Positions 31,816 through 44,560 of a stretch of 64,000 nucleotides of DNA are shown one piece after another. The stretch lies in NCBI GenBank assembly GCA_963969395.1, contig OZ017795.1, forward strand, positions 32,159,063-32,223,062. Direction: 5' to 3'. The notes beneath the pieces are model-generated. The model saw only the letters and a list, made by a program, of their open reading frames with translations. It did not search any database and was not told the DNA's origin. Source of the DNA: Pseudoscleropodium purum. Taxonomy: Eukaryota > Streptophyta > Bryopsida > Hypnales > Brachytheciaceae. A program made the position numbers and the translations under genes. Position 1 is the stretch's first letter, and the number at the start of each line of letters is the position of its first letter.

Positions 31816-33283
31816 TCAATTCTCACTGGATTGCTCCTCAGCAATCGGCGTTTTGTCGTCGCTGGACTCGGTTGCTGGGACCTCCTCACTCTTTGGGGCG
31901 CCTGGCTTGACAGTCCCCACCTTCACATACTTGCTCATGAACTTGTACTCCCAGTCGGTCAGTGCTTCGGATTCGTATGCGCTCAATCCCTCGACGTCAC
32001 CCGTCAAATCCTTCTCCTCGAAAGACATCTTCGCCAGCGCCCTGCTGGCGTCTTTTCCGGCAAAAAGGGCATAGGGTCCACCAGGCCCATAAAACGCCCT
32101 GTCACCAAGGTCCACGGACAGTCCAAGAAATAGAGTAATTGTGAGTGGTTTACCTTGACAAAATTAGTTTACTGCTATTAGGTTTGGAAATCAGAGGCAT
32201 GACAACCCTAAACACAGTTGCCACAGGAGTTTCATAACCATGTTCCAGCGTTTCTCTTACGAAGCTTCAAATCTCACTAGAAACCACCTCACTAAGGAGA
32301 TCTTCAATTGTATGCAGTGCTACATTACAATAAAAACCTTCGTTCAGACTTTCCACCCCGGATGAAACAAGGCAGGGGGTCCCTTTGAAAAGTTACTCAA
32401 TTCTCAATGCAAGTGTCACTTGTAAGAAATGATATCAACTTCTAGGTTCTATTACACTAGAAACTACTTCCATGAGATAGATCGTACAAGCATTACTCCT
32501 GGTTTTAAAGTAGTCTACGCCCAAGATTGGAACCTTACTATTTCACCATTTCACAGCTACTTTGTACAGTATCCAAATAATACATATTCTAGTGCATTGG
32601 AATCCTCTGAAAAAAAGAAAGAGGACAAGGCCTACCAGAAAATATACTTTAATAATGGAAGCCATTCAAAGCAAGCACACAAAGGACAACCCACTGATTC
32701 AGGGAGAGCACACTCGTTGTGGAATGACAAAGAAAAGCAATTTCAAGTACTACAACAACAAAAGCAAACGCCAGACTCGAATAAAACCGCTTGCCCTCGT
32801 CCACATCCCAACCAAGCTTCGTCGAGTACGCTCCGACATCACCACTTGAGCCAGAAGTTTTGCTTTTGATGCTGTAGCACTCGAAATTGACAATTCTCGC
32901 AACATCCCCAATAAATCCTTTCCCTACGGAAAGCCTTATTCACATATATTTCTTTGATATTTGCGCACAACTACGAAGAGCATATTCACATACCTTGATT
33001 GAGAAACATCATAGATTTGACCCTTGATAGCCATCAAAAGAGGTTTGTTGACGTCGTTTCCATCGAAGGTCTGAAGCTCCTCGGCCGTAATCTCCCCCAG
33101 TTGAGTAGGAGCAGGCAGTGGCGGCGCCGGTACATACTTGATTTGTGCTGGGGCCAATAGACCCGAGAGCAGGAAGTAGATCCCTAATACCAGTGCCACG
33201 ATCGTGAAGAACGTCCCAGTGGACAACCCTGTGTACTCAGGGATCAACGCCAATGTGGCGTTCACCGTATCCATCCCCACCAT
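31816..33283 (-). CDS. MSBP: Membrane steroid-binding protein (MAPR family, cytochrome b5-like)
   Basis: Membrane-associated progesterone receptor family proteins bind steroids or haem through a cytochrome b5-like fold. Plant members sit in the ER or plasma membrane and influence brassinosteroid response and P450 organisation. Two exons, 33283-32994 and 32098-31816, join in phase to give 190 residues. A signal-anchor segment lies at ~24-44 (TFFTIVALVLGIYFLLSGLLA). The b5-like domain occupies ~63-160 with family signatures LLMAIKGQIYDVSQSR, FYGPGGPYALFAGKDASRALAKMSF, DLTGD and DWEYKFMSKYVKVGTV. An acidic tail follows. The intron falls within the SR-AFYGPGG junction. ATG 33283 is chosen as the first in-frame ATG; a second at 33274 is possible. 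A plausible acceptor (ATTTTGCAG) at ~33304 just upstream suggests an intron in the 5' leader. Confidence 0.94.
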
Positions 33284-34600
33284 CCTCGCAGCTTCAACGA
33301 TTCCTGCAAAATATCCAACACCACCCACTCGTCAAACACAGAACTCGCTAACCAATTCACCACTAATTTACACTCCAATTCACCACCAGATTCGGTCTTA
33401 TTCAGCGAATTGCTACATAAATAAGAATCACGGAGTATCGCGCCGACATCTGACAATTATACTCAAACCTCTTTATCATCGTCTTCTCTGAAACAACATT
33501 CTACAATATCTTGCATACTTGCCATACTATCCTTGACAGTAGCACACACTCGTCACACATACAAACTGCGTCATGGCGCAAAATCTGGGATTCCAATTGG
33601 TACCTAAGGAAGTAGGAGTGCATCCCCATAGACATTCAATCTCAAGTATGCAAATCCATATATCATTCTAACATACTAATCCAACAGCACCACAAACTCC
33701 ATAACATCCACATCATCATTAGAAACTCTACCCCGTAACGGACACCACCACCCTAGAAACCCGAGCGTTTCCTACAAATTGCACCAAATTAGGGTACAAA
33801 CATCGCCACCTCCGATAACACAACCAAACCAAACCCACAACCGAAAAAAACAAGATAGTAAACGCCCACGCGAGAGAGAACCACAACACCACAAACTCCA
33901 TAGCATCCACATCATGATTCGAAACTCTACTCCGTAACGGACATCACCACGCTAGAAACCCAAAAGTCTCCATAACCTCGTACCGAATTAGGGTGACAAT
34001 ACCGCACTACACCTCGGATGCGACCACCAAACCAAACCAAACCCACAACCAAAAGAACAAGCGAGACACGAGAATCAATCCTCACTTCACTTCAAACAAC
34101 CATACACACAAGGGTTAAGGCTTAAGGCTTAAGGCTTACAACCCCACAACTAGCCGATAGAACAAACCACGCATCCGACTAAAAACGCAAACCCAACTAA
34201 ACACCGACTCGGCTTCCCAACCCCACCAACAGAACCCGACTGAGCGTTCCAAGTGCGGATGCGACAGGGCCAGCTAGCACATGGTGCCATGAAAGCCCTA
34301 GATGGTGCCCTCACCGGAGAGGAGTGACAGCGCGAAGGTGACTGGGATTGGGACTGGGAGAGTGTCCGAGGAAGGTGGCGAGACTTGAAGAGTGGCGCAG
34401 GCAAGGCAGATGCGTGACGGAGGAGGGGGAAGGAGGAACTGAGGGAGGGAGGGTGGCTATGGTGGAGAAGCTGCGACCGCGACCACGACTGCGCTGGGGC
34501 TCGGGTCTTCTCCGGCTCCTTCGGCTGCTTCCGTCATTGGGCGTACGTACGGAGGGAGAGACGTAAGCGTGGGGAACGTTTAGAGTTGTTTATACGGGTG
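33284..34600. other. 5' region of the MSBP gene
   Basis: Probable leader and promoter. It includes a ~190-bp degenerate tandem duplication (about 33700-34080), a short TTAAGGC run near 34115-34138 and a GC-rich stretch around 34300-34560. No protein-like frame was seen; apparent frames on both strands lack family features. Confidence 0.55.
33695..34080. repeat. ~190-bp tandem duplication upstream of MSBP
   Basis: CATCCACATCATCATTAGAAACTCTACCCCGTAACGGACA-type sequence at ~33706 recurs at ~33904. Both copies are followed by a CTAGAAACCC word, AATTAGGGT and AAACCAAACCCACAACC. The copies have diverged substantially. Confidence 0.7.
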
Positions 34601-37600
34601 GAAGGGGAAAGAAGGGTGGGTGGAAATCATCCCTTTTTGTACCGTGTGAATCATTGGTTTTAAAAAAAAAATTCAAAAGCACTCGTTTGAAGTCAAACTA
34701 ATGTAAAAGACCTCCCCTTTTAACATAGAATTCTTAAGATGAATAGTTTTACTTTTATCCTATATAGAAGGATTCACAGTCATTCTGAAAAAATGACTAT
34801 GGTGTCCTTAAAGGGTTAAAATAAGCATGCCTATGAGCATCACCAATGGTTTAACACTACATGGCCACGTTATGCACCCTTGAGGGGCTTGTGGCCTTTA
34901 AGGGCTCGCATATATAGGCCCTTTCCAAAGTGTTGTTGTTTTTGAGGGCTGGGCCACTTCAAAAGTCAGCCTATGTTTGTCATTCTAAAAGTGACATTGT
35001 AGCAAACATCAATGCCTCATTATTGGCAAGAATTTGGAACAACAACCGAGGGGAGGGGGGAGGGGAGTTTCTCTCAAATTATATTGATGGATGTTGACCA
35101 AACAAATGCAAAAAAGCTTGGTGAAGGCTACATCACATTTTGCAAATGTAGCATATGAGAGGAGAAATATGAAGGGTCTCTAATGATTTTTTACATGGTA
35201 TGTGACTGTGGGAACAATTGTTGGATCTTCTTTTTAGTCTTCTTGCCAATAATATTGAAAATAGACCCCCGAATGTGAGCCATTGGCTATGCTCTAAGAG
35301 CATCCTCACTCTAGACTTCTACATTAGCCCTTCAAAGTACATTGTTCATTCAACATTCAAAAGAATCACACTCTCTATATGTGCCAAATATATAGCTAAT
35401 GGCCCAATCATGAATTAGTCTTATTTAAAATGTAAAATAAGATTCCATTACAAGTTGCAATAAGTACAAGAATCCATATAAACTTTGTCTTAGAAGGTCA
35501 TTTGAAGTGTTCAACACACTCACTAAATGTGAACTTTGAATTTGAAGGTGATTCTAAAAGAAGATATCTTAGAATTGTTCTCACCTAGTAAATTGTTTTT
35601 CTAGGTGAGTCAAGCTATTTGGAGTGCTAGGCTAACAATGCTCTAATTGCATCCATTTGAATAAACAAATTAATCAAGCATTGTTAAATTGTCTAATGCT
35701 TTTGTATGATGTTTGGGGAGTCAAAAGAGGATTTTCAATTTGCTTCTAATCACTTTTTTGGACTCTATATGAATAAACCATGAATTATTCAAAAACTTAC
35801 TTCAAAATATATGTATCTATAACAAAGCTAGACTCTTACAAATAGAGCATGTACATTTTAGGTAAGAATTTGTAGGTTGAAAAGGGATCACAATTAGATG
35901 CAATTACTATGATGTAACTGCATCTTAATACTAATCTTTTGCAAAATCAATGTCCACAAAGTCTTATCAAATATGTATTCTATATGAACAAGAGAGTCTA
36001 GGGTTGATTGTGGGTATATAAATATTTTCAATACTTTGAAATTTGACATAGTTTTCCATATAGTAGCCAAAAACTACATGCCAAATGAAGAGTGATTCAC
36101 TTGGAGTTATTTCTCCTTCTATTTAGACTTGGTAGATTTTATCTTTGTTGATCATGAAAATGTTTTTTGAATGAGTAAATTTACCCCCTTAAGTATTACA
36201 ATAGATGTTTAAATTTTGAACAACAAACGAATCTCTATATGTAGCATACAAAATTTTAGTTTCTTCATCCATCTAAATACTTGTGAATTCTTATAGTAGC
36301 TCTTTTTCATTTTGATGGTACAGATTCTTACAACTTTTGTTTGCAAATATTCTATAGCTCAAGAGATACAATTATGTTTGATCCCCTAAAGTAACTTTTC
36401 CAATTCAAATAATGATCCTTGAAAAATCAACTAGAATAAATATATCAATTAAAAATCGTAAAAAGTCAACATAATTCTTATTTTACATTTTGAACTTACT
36501 GAAATAAAATTCTTATAAAAATTATAATATTCAGTCTTTAATCAATTTTAGAAAGAATCTTCAATTTTAAGTTTCAAATTTTATTGACAAATGTAAATTA
36601 GTGTAGCGATAGATCTAACTATATGAATATAATCTATAAATAATACTTTACAATTTTTGTTTAATATTCATTATTTAGTCATCCTTCTGAGTTGTATTTT
36701 ATAACACAACTTTATAATTTTGAAAATCTAAACTTAGCTTAGGTTTTAAGAGGTTAAGCAAGATGGAATAATATAAGTCAAGATTAGAATACAAGTTTAA
36801 AATAAGAGAACCTACAAATCATCATGGCAATTAAAGTTGCCTTTACAAGGTAAAACCCTAAAGGCTCTTGATAATATTTCACCAAAAGCACTTCAAAACT
36901 ACCATTTCTAGTGCAAAGAGCTACAATGAAAAAGCTACATTTTTGCAAATTCAAAGTACAAACTCTTGTACTAGACTTGTTTGAAAATGTGTGGAAATAA
37001 TTACAAACACTTTGACTTAGTAGATTGTTAGATATTGGAGTTCAAAGTGAAATGAAAAGTTTTTTTTGGTACCTCATTGTGCAAGATTTCCAAACTTTGA
37101 ATTCTTTAACTTATTCCCCAAAGAACTAAAGATCCCACTTTGGATTTTTTTGAATGGGAAGATAAATAAAGGATATAAAAAAGATGAATTAATTTGACTA
37201 GGTTGTATAAATTGATACCTACTCAAAAACATTTGAACTATTCAATTTTGAATAATGAAGTGAAAGTTATATGGAGTTTGATTTTCTAAGGAATGAAGGT
37301 AGAAAAAACATATAAAGTCATTTCTTCAACTCCTATTTGAAAAATACCAAATAAAAACTAAACTAAAAATTACAATACTAGAACATTACCACCATTGAAT
37401 TAACAATTCTCAATTTCTTGTAAAAGTTATTAGTGATTTAGTTTTTTCTTTCATCCAAAACCACCTTCTTTTTTAATTTTCTTTAAAGATGAATATGAAA
37501 GGTTTTTTTGGTTAAATTTTTCTATAGGCATTTTCAACCCATTTTCCAAAATATTGAATAAAATGTACAAGTTATGGGGGCATTCATGTTTTTTTCTTAA

Positions 37601-40090
37601 AATGTTGGAAGATAAAACTTTACCTTTTGGAAGGGCTAGAAAAGCCTACATTTTGAAGTTTAGCCACTTTGAAATTGCAATCAATGGGGATATTCACTTT
37701 AAAATTTTGGGGATATGTATTTGAACAAGTTAAATAATAGATCATATTGTTGGATTTGTCAAAAAAATAAATATAGATGATTGAAGTCTTCAAATTTGCT
37801 TTGGGAATGAGTATTTTGAAGTTGTTTTGAGCCTTTGAACATCAAAGAACTTTAGGGGTTAAACTTTTTGTATTACAAAAGTGTTTAGCTTTAAATCATC
37901 ATCTTGGAGTATTGGATTTATCATATTGGAAAAAAATATGAGAATGAAAAAATTGTTAAGCAAAAGAAGTTCTAAGATGTAAGGAAAAATTGAATCATTA
38001 TTAGTTCTAAAATTGATTTGAAACATGTCAATCCTAATGGTGAGATTGTTGTAGAAAGTAATCTATCATGGGAGTTTTTGTTTTGAAAAATTGTAAAAAT
38101 TGAGTTCAAAAACTAATCAAATATACAATTTTTTTAAAATTACTTGATAGCCCCTAAAACAAGAGTCTTTACAAATTTTACTTCACTTATCTAAATGGAA
38201 TAATAAAAGTTTCTTTCTATAGACATAAATATATTCTATGAGGGAAAAATATTGGAATTTTTTTATTTTGAATTTTTTTCCATATAGGCTTAAGCATTTT
38301 GTACAATTGTGCCTAGGAGGGCAAAATTTTTTCTCCCATACACCAAATGAAATAAGAAATATAATCCCTCAAAGTTAATACATTCCCTTACCTCCAAAAA
38401 AAAATTCAAAAAATTACAATAAGATTTGACTTCATACAAACTTGCTTAAATTCTATAAAATCTACTATAGGACTTTGAACCTTTAGGAATTAATCATATG
38501 CATGTCAAATCCTATTTTCACCAGGATTGAGTATTTTGTACTCAATCATTATCTACTTAGTGGGACTTAATACACATATTTATTTTATTTGCATATTCAC
38601 ATGATCACCTTCTTTGTTGGGCTTTGGTTTGTATAAAAGAAGATAGCTTTTAAGTTTTAAGTGTCTTTTAACCATATATAAGCTTTGAAGAAAAAGCTCT
38701 AAATTTGGATCTATTGAGAACTCCCTCAAAGTGTAAATAGCATGACTTGTCTAGGGAGACATGTTGCATTGCACATGTAGTGGTTGCCTCACTAACATTG
38801 GCCTTAATACGTGCAAGTCAACCTTCCACTATCGCATCCTCCAACTAAAGAAACAATGTTGCTCACATATATTGCCACTTTTGTTGATTGCTAGTTTGGA
38901 AAGGTTATTGTGACTAGAAATTCAAGTTGCAAGTTTAGTTGTTGCTATATCATACAAGCTGATGACTTCCTTTAATGTCAACAATGCTTTAGTTAGAGAA
39001 AGGTATATTACATAGCTACACGAGGATTCACCACCCTCTACATTTGATCTTTGCTATGACTTGCAAAATGTTGTCAACATTGCAAGTACCAAACAACTTA
39101 ACTTAAAAAAAAAGAAGCAACAACAATTTGGTTGCCAATTTGACCTTACACCTTCAAATTCTTCAAGTATGCCTAGAGATTTGAAGTTCCAAAATTCACA
39201 TAGGACAATTCTTATTTTTTGTAGTTTCATCAGGTTTCTTTTAATTTTACGAATAGACTTCATTAATTATTCCCCCCTAATACTTGCAAAGTTTTCACTT
39301 GATTTGGTATATACTATGATTTTGTCATGGCATGCATTTCTATGCATTTAGGACTACTATTGAAATATTTACTTGCTTATATTTTGATTGTTGTGGTGAT
39401 CGTCCATTCACTGCAACCACGTTGCTTCTAAGGGCTTTAAAAGGCATGTTGTGGTACTCTTTTTTAAGGGTGTTCAGTTTTTTTTCTAGGCTAACATTTT
39501 CTCTATTATAAACTTGTAATAAGGGTAGTCACACCTTCTCCACTCTCAGTTCAATTAACAAAGAACTAAGACGTGGCACTTCTCCATTGGTCATCGTATC
39601 TTGCAGAGTTCCCATTCTCCGTTCATTGTAAACGACTCATTCTATGCCTTCAAAGCTAAAGAAATGGGTGTCCAAAAGATTTCACAAATAAATTTTGATT
39701 TTGCAATGAGCATTTTCACCCCTGCTTTGCTGATTTCATCGTCATTTTTTACTTCATCATCGTCATTGTGGCTCAAGCATGTAAACCCATTCTCCAATTT
39801 CCATTCTTGATGCTTCACATTAAAAAGGGATTTCACACCTTCATGCACAACATTAGCCCATTGGCTCCTTTTTTCTCTCACCAACTTCTCATTCTTGAAG
39901 AATTTTTGCTTTTCAGAGAAGGTGTGACTCCCCTTAATGTTTATATTGTTTCTTCATTATTCTTCTGTGTAGTGCAATTTGATTGAACTCATGGGCATTT
40001 TTTTAAATACCCAGATGTTGCATTGCGAAATGTAGTAGTGGCCTTGTAATTAATGCATCTACTCCTCAAGCACAACCAAAATCAAAGACA
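34601..40090. other. Long AT-rich intergenic region, no gene seen
   Basis: More than 5 kb of AT-rich DNA. A G-rich run at ~35047-35066 (GAGGGGAGGGGGGAGGGGAG) is a potential G-quadruplex. Reversed or forward fragments of the TTAA-CCCCTAAAG repeat family occur near 36850-36900 and 37840-37870. No RNA gene or protein-like frame was recognised. Confidence 0.6.
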
Positions 40091-40599
40091 AATTCAAGGC
40101 AATGCATCATCACAGCATTCTAGCTCAGGGTTCAAAATTAAAAAAATAAAACCCTGAACTCCCAAGTGCAACAACCATGAGCTGAAGGAAATGTCATAAC
40201 TCAGGCCTTCACGTATGGTACTAATAAGAATGGCAGTTACACTGCTAAAAAAAAGTGATCCCGTTGAATGCTTAGAACTCCCTTTGTACACTAACAAGCC
40301 TGTAACGGTAGTACCATCAAAATTCTCGCAACTGCTTGAAGAAAGACCTATTGCTCAAGAGCCCAGATCATGGTAGTTCTACGGCTGCAATACTAATCAA
40401 GAATTCCTAAAGTATAGAGGAGCTTGCAATAGCGAACTTCTCTCTGTCAAAGTTGTCAATCTCAGAGCAAAACCACTGATAATAATCTTGGAACGCCTAG
40501 ATGGTCATCAAAGCTGAAATAACAATCACAGAACTCCTGTTTTTGCAAGCCAAACAAGAGCTCGCTTTGGCATTGGAATGGGCGTTGATGGTGGGTAAG

Positions 40600-41230
40600 C
40601 TGCAAACCAGTCCTTCCACCACAAACCAGGCTGCATCTTCGCAAACTGAAGCATGTGTATTAGCAATCAATAGAAACCTGTTGCGTTTTAAATATCCGGC
40701 GAGGACACCAAATTGCCAACACACATGTAGAAGATCTTCAGTTCCAGGTGACGGTAAACAGCCAATAACATCCTGTCGCTTTTGGTATGTAATGAGGATG
40801 CCAAATTGCCATGAAGAAAACCACCTGTGCCCAAACAAGAAAAAGTTTTCTCTGGATAGTATTGGAGTGAACGGCAAAAGCAGTTACGCCGCGAACCAAT
40901 CCCTCCACCAGAATTTTGGCTGCATCTCCGGAGACTGAAGCACCTGCGTAAACAACCGATAAAAACCTGTCGCTGGCGTTGCGGATGTTTCGCAAGGTGT
41001 CGCTTTCTAATATATGATGAGGATGTCATATTGCCATGAAGTAAATCATGTACTCCATCACTTCCAGGTGTCGCATACCAGGCTTTGATTCTTCACAAAC
41101 TGAAGGACGAAGCAAAACAATCTCTGACAATATCCTGAAACTCTTCCGTAAGTAACTCGGATGCCAAGTTGCCATGACAAAAATCATACACTCCACCGAT
41201 ACAAACCGCAGCACCAAGTCCAAGGAAGGC
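40600..41230. repeat. Degenerate tandem repeats 3' of the BBX gene
   Basis: Words recur at a spacing of roughly 290 bp: CTGCATCT..CAAACTGAAGC at ~40630, ~40920 and, weaker, ~41090. GATGCCAAATTGCCATGA-type words occur at ~40705, ~40797, ~41023 and ~41160. They lie downstream of the BBX stop codon (41259) and may belong to its 3' UTR. One unit contains an inverted 31-bp copy of a BBX exon segment. Confidence 0.65.
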
Positions 41231-41258
41231 ATGTCCCAGAGTCATACATTCTGCGTCG

Positions 41259-42907
41259 TCAAACATCACCAGCACAGAGCGCAACCCTTCTCCACCCCAG
41301 CAGTGCCATCAAATGCATTTCCATCAAAGCCAACTTCCTTGCAGACACCCCAACACACGTAGCCACCTCACAAACCTCCGGCACACCAACTTGCGCTTCG
41401 TCGATCCCCGCAGACACCCGCAGACACGCCGCCAGCGTGACGCGCACATTGGAGAGCCCCACAGCACGCGACACCTTGCGAAACATCCGCAACGCCAGTG
41501 GCACAGTCGCTGGGCTGCTCAGGTGCAACTCCCAATGCCACTTCGCCAACATTCGCATTTGTTTCCGTGTGGACATGGAGACTCGCTGCCGCTTTGAAGG
41601 AAAGGACACGCGATGGGAGCCCACCAGGTAAGGTCTCAAGCATTCCCTACATGTGGGTTGGGCTTGGGGTCGCGACTCTCGTCTTCGAACAGTCGCACAG
41701 TCGCACTGCAATTAACAGAGTAGGTTGTGTTAGTAACAGGGCAATGCAAGCAAATGAGGGTTACAATTGGGGTGTTCATGACAAGCAGCTACTCTACAAG
41801 AGGCTTCGTTCCTGTAACACTGAGCTGCACGCTCACACTGCAATTTACAGCGTAAGTTGTGTTAGCATCAGGAGCAATGCAAGCAAATGGCGTTTAGATT
41901 TAGGATTGTGGTGGTCATAACAAGGAGCAGCTACAGTGTGAGAGGCTCTGCTTCTGTAGCACTGGCTCCCCACTCTCGCACTGCAATTTACATCGACTAT
42001 ATGGTAGTATCAGGAGCAATGCCCGCTAATGGCGTTTTGGATTGTGTAGTTGACAACAAGAAGCAGCTATAGTGTGAGAGCCTCTGTTCCCCTAGCACTG
42101 GCTTGGATTTCGAGTAAGGGAGCTACGCAAACTTCCTTCCTCAGCATAAGTTCTCTCGATGCTCACGCTCCTCTCACCTTTGGGCAAGAGCCAACGAAAT
42201 GCGCAAAAGAGGTGAGGGGTGAATCAAGAAGTGCAGGACGGTTTCGATTAGTTATGGATGGACATTCTCGTGATCGGTTTCGTATTTGGATTTGGAGAGG
42301 GAAGGGAAGAGCAGAAGGAGAGAGTTGAGAGAAAGGGGAAAAATACCTGTGCACGAGCTCCAGTTTGGTTGACATCTTGGAACGCCGTCGTTGCCACCTG
42401 CTTGCTGGTTGTGAGCATGGTGTCGAGATCTCGTTGTGAGTAAGGGTTTGAGCTCGTTATGAGCTTTGATGGGGCAATTCGTGAGTTCAAAATCGCAGGG
42501 ACGGTATTCACGATTGGTGGCGAAAGATTCTCGGTAGGGTTCAAGTTGCTGTCTTCAGTACTATCGAGCAGCTCAGCAGCGTTGCTGGACGAGCACGCAG
42601 AGGAATTCGCGACGCGGGGGATGAGGTTGTGGTTGTGAGTTTCGTCGTCGTTGTGCGTGGCGCATTCGCCCTGGGACTCCCCCTGCGAGCAGTTGGCGCA
42701 CAGGCCCGTCCGCGGCGTGGGGTTGGCGCCGGAGGTACGCCACGGGGTAGGCGTGGCGCACGTCGTGCACAGCACAGAGCGCGTGTGACGGGCGACTAAG
42801 AAGTTGGCGCTGTGCACCTTCGCATCGCACGTCCAGCAGAGGTGGGCTTTGTCCGCGGGGCAGTAGAGCGCAGCCACGCCATCGCAGAGCTCGCATCCCC
42901 GTTGCAT
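41259..42907 (-). CDS. BBX: Single B-box zinc finger protein, BBX32-like
   Basis: B-box proteins of this group act in the nucleus as partners or modulators of transcription factors in light signalling; Arabidopsis BBX32 is the best-known example. Two exons, 42907-42347 and 41705-41259, join in phase 0 to give 335 residues. The B-box near the N-terminus has ligands C5, C8, C16, D19, C24, C27, H32 and H41, followed by a partial second motif (CTTC). The C-terminal exon matches the BBX32 C-terminal region: an MLAKWHWELHLS segment, LAACLRVSAGI, VCEVATCVGVSARKLALMEMHLMALLGWRR. ATG 42907 is the first in-frame ATG and places the B-box at residue 5, as is typical. The exon 2 acceptor (AATTGCAG) lies in the first unit of a tandem repeat that fills the intron, so the first residues of exon 2 derive from repeat DNA. 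Alternative acceptors in other units are possible. Confidence 0.88.
41690..42110. repeat. Tandem repeats (~131-144 bp) in BBX intron
   Basis: The word CACTGCAATT occurs at 41704, 41835 and 41979. Each copy is followed by TACAG/GTTGTGTTAG-like sequence, GGGCAATGCAAGC/GGAGCAATGC and AGCAGCTA..GTGAGAG. A partial fourth unit ends near 42110. On the gene's strand each unit carries AATTGCAG, a potential splice acceptor. Confidence 0.8.
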
Positions 42908-44370
42908 CTTGGCGCAGGTCAGGGTGACACTCACATGCTCGGTGGCAGGCGTAGCTTAAGATTCTAATTCACTGACACCCTTGCCGATTCTCTTGTAATC
43001 CCCCCACCACCCCAAAAAACCCGGAACGGAACCCGTCGTGTGATCAAGAACGCCTTGCAATGTGGCTGAAAACGAAACCTGTACTCCGATGGAGTATTTC
43101 TTCACCACCACGCCTGCACAGGTTTGTAACTGGAAACCAGACGAAGCATAGAAGGAAACACGAACGCACACGCTCTCGATCACCGCGTAACCACGAAACC
43201 AGAAACGTAATCCTGCCGCGTCTCGATTCTCCCACAAAAATCTCGTAACAAAAATTTGGAGAGTCTTTCGTTTGATCAACTGCACCTCTACAATGTGATT
43301 CGAAACGGAAACTAGTCCGCGAAGGACTAATTCTTCACCACCATGGAAGTGAGAGGTCGTAATCTCAGGAAAAGAATGAAAAACACCCAAGAAAACTAAA
43401 ACCACAATCTCTAGATCACGTTAAAAAAAAACTCGTCCCTTCCCGATGCCAGACCGCAAAACTGCAAACAACACAAACCACAGGAGAGAACAGCAAAGCA
43501 CAAAGCTCTCGATCATCAATCACCGAGTTAGCAAGTAAGTGCAAGAGCTGCGGCGTTTCTTCACGCGCTTTGTTCTGAGAAAGGTCAAGAGGAACCTTTC
43601 CTAACTGTAGGAATCATGGGACTGCTTTGTGGTCGTGGATGGGGGCGATGCATGGAGGCGTAGTAGTGGAAGCGAGGTTGTGGAGCAGGCGTCGCGGCGG
43701 ACGCCCGGACAAGTTTCCAACTTGGAGGCCGAAATCAGGGGACGACGACGACGACAACAACAGGCGGACGATCATGAACGGCGACGACTGAAGACGAAGT
43801 GACGACGAAGAGGCGAAAACAGCAACGACGATCGTCGGGGAGTGAACGAAGAGGAGACGAGAGTGAGTCGGCACCACGCGAATGAGCACGCATTCTGGCC
43901 ACGAGAAGTGGTTCGGCACTAGCTTCGGTGTTTTCGAAGCTATATTTTGAGGTTCGGTCACTGGCTTTGGAGCCAATGGCGTGGCAGTATAATATCTGAC
44001 CGTGGCTAAGCCTGGTCACCCTTCCTTTTTTTTAATTTTATTTTTCCGTGGCCATTTGCAAGCCTGAGTCCTGGGAGTTTTTTTTATGAAAATTAAATGG
44101 AATTTTGTTGTGGGTACTCACTGTATTAATACTAAAATTAAACCAGAGATGATTGCTGAGCCCACGTTATAAAAAAAGAAATCGCCAAAATAGTGTGGAC
44201 TGAATCATCCACATCCACACGATTGGATTAATTCTCTCATGCATGCATTGGTAGCCACTTGAAAATCTTTGAACGGGCCTGACCAGACATTCTCATACGA
44301 GTTCCCGCTTGCTTCCAATACAGTGATTTTTTTTAATTTGAGGGGAAGTAGCCCCAGTTATTTCCTCAAT
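42908..44370. other. 5' region of the BBX gene
   Basis: Likely leader and promoter. Three diverged ~200-bp repeats are suggested by TTCTTCACCACCA at ~43090 and ~43330 and by TCTCGATCA/TCTAGATCAC words at ~43170, ~43410 and ~43508. A GC-richer stretch at ~43600-43990 has open frames without recognisable domains. No gene is called. Confidence 0.5.
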
Positions 44371-44374
44371 ATGC

Positions 44375-44560
44375 ATCTGATACTGGGGTGATACTCATGT
44401 GATATTGGGGTGATACTTGGATGGTACTCATGTGATATTTGGATGATATTCATGTGATACTTGGGTAGAACTCATGTGATATTTGGGTGATATTCATGTG
44501 ATACTTGGGTAGAACTCATGTGATATTTGGGTGATATTCATGTGATACTTAGTGACATCT
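44375..44560. repeat. Minisatellite with ~44-bp units
   Basis: Repeats of ACTTGGGTAGAACTCATG followed by TGATATTTGGGTGATATTCATGTGAT. At least three units are near-perfect, with shorter variants at the left edge. No gene overlaps it. Confidence 0.85.

Noticed and set aside
42956..43405. 149-codon frame upstream of the BBX gene
   Set aside because: No ATG-supported protein features; it overlaps diverged tandem repeats in the presumed leader or promoter.
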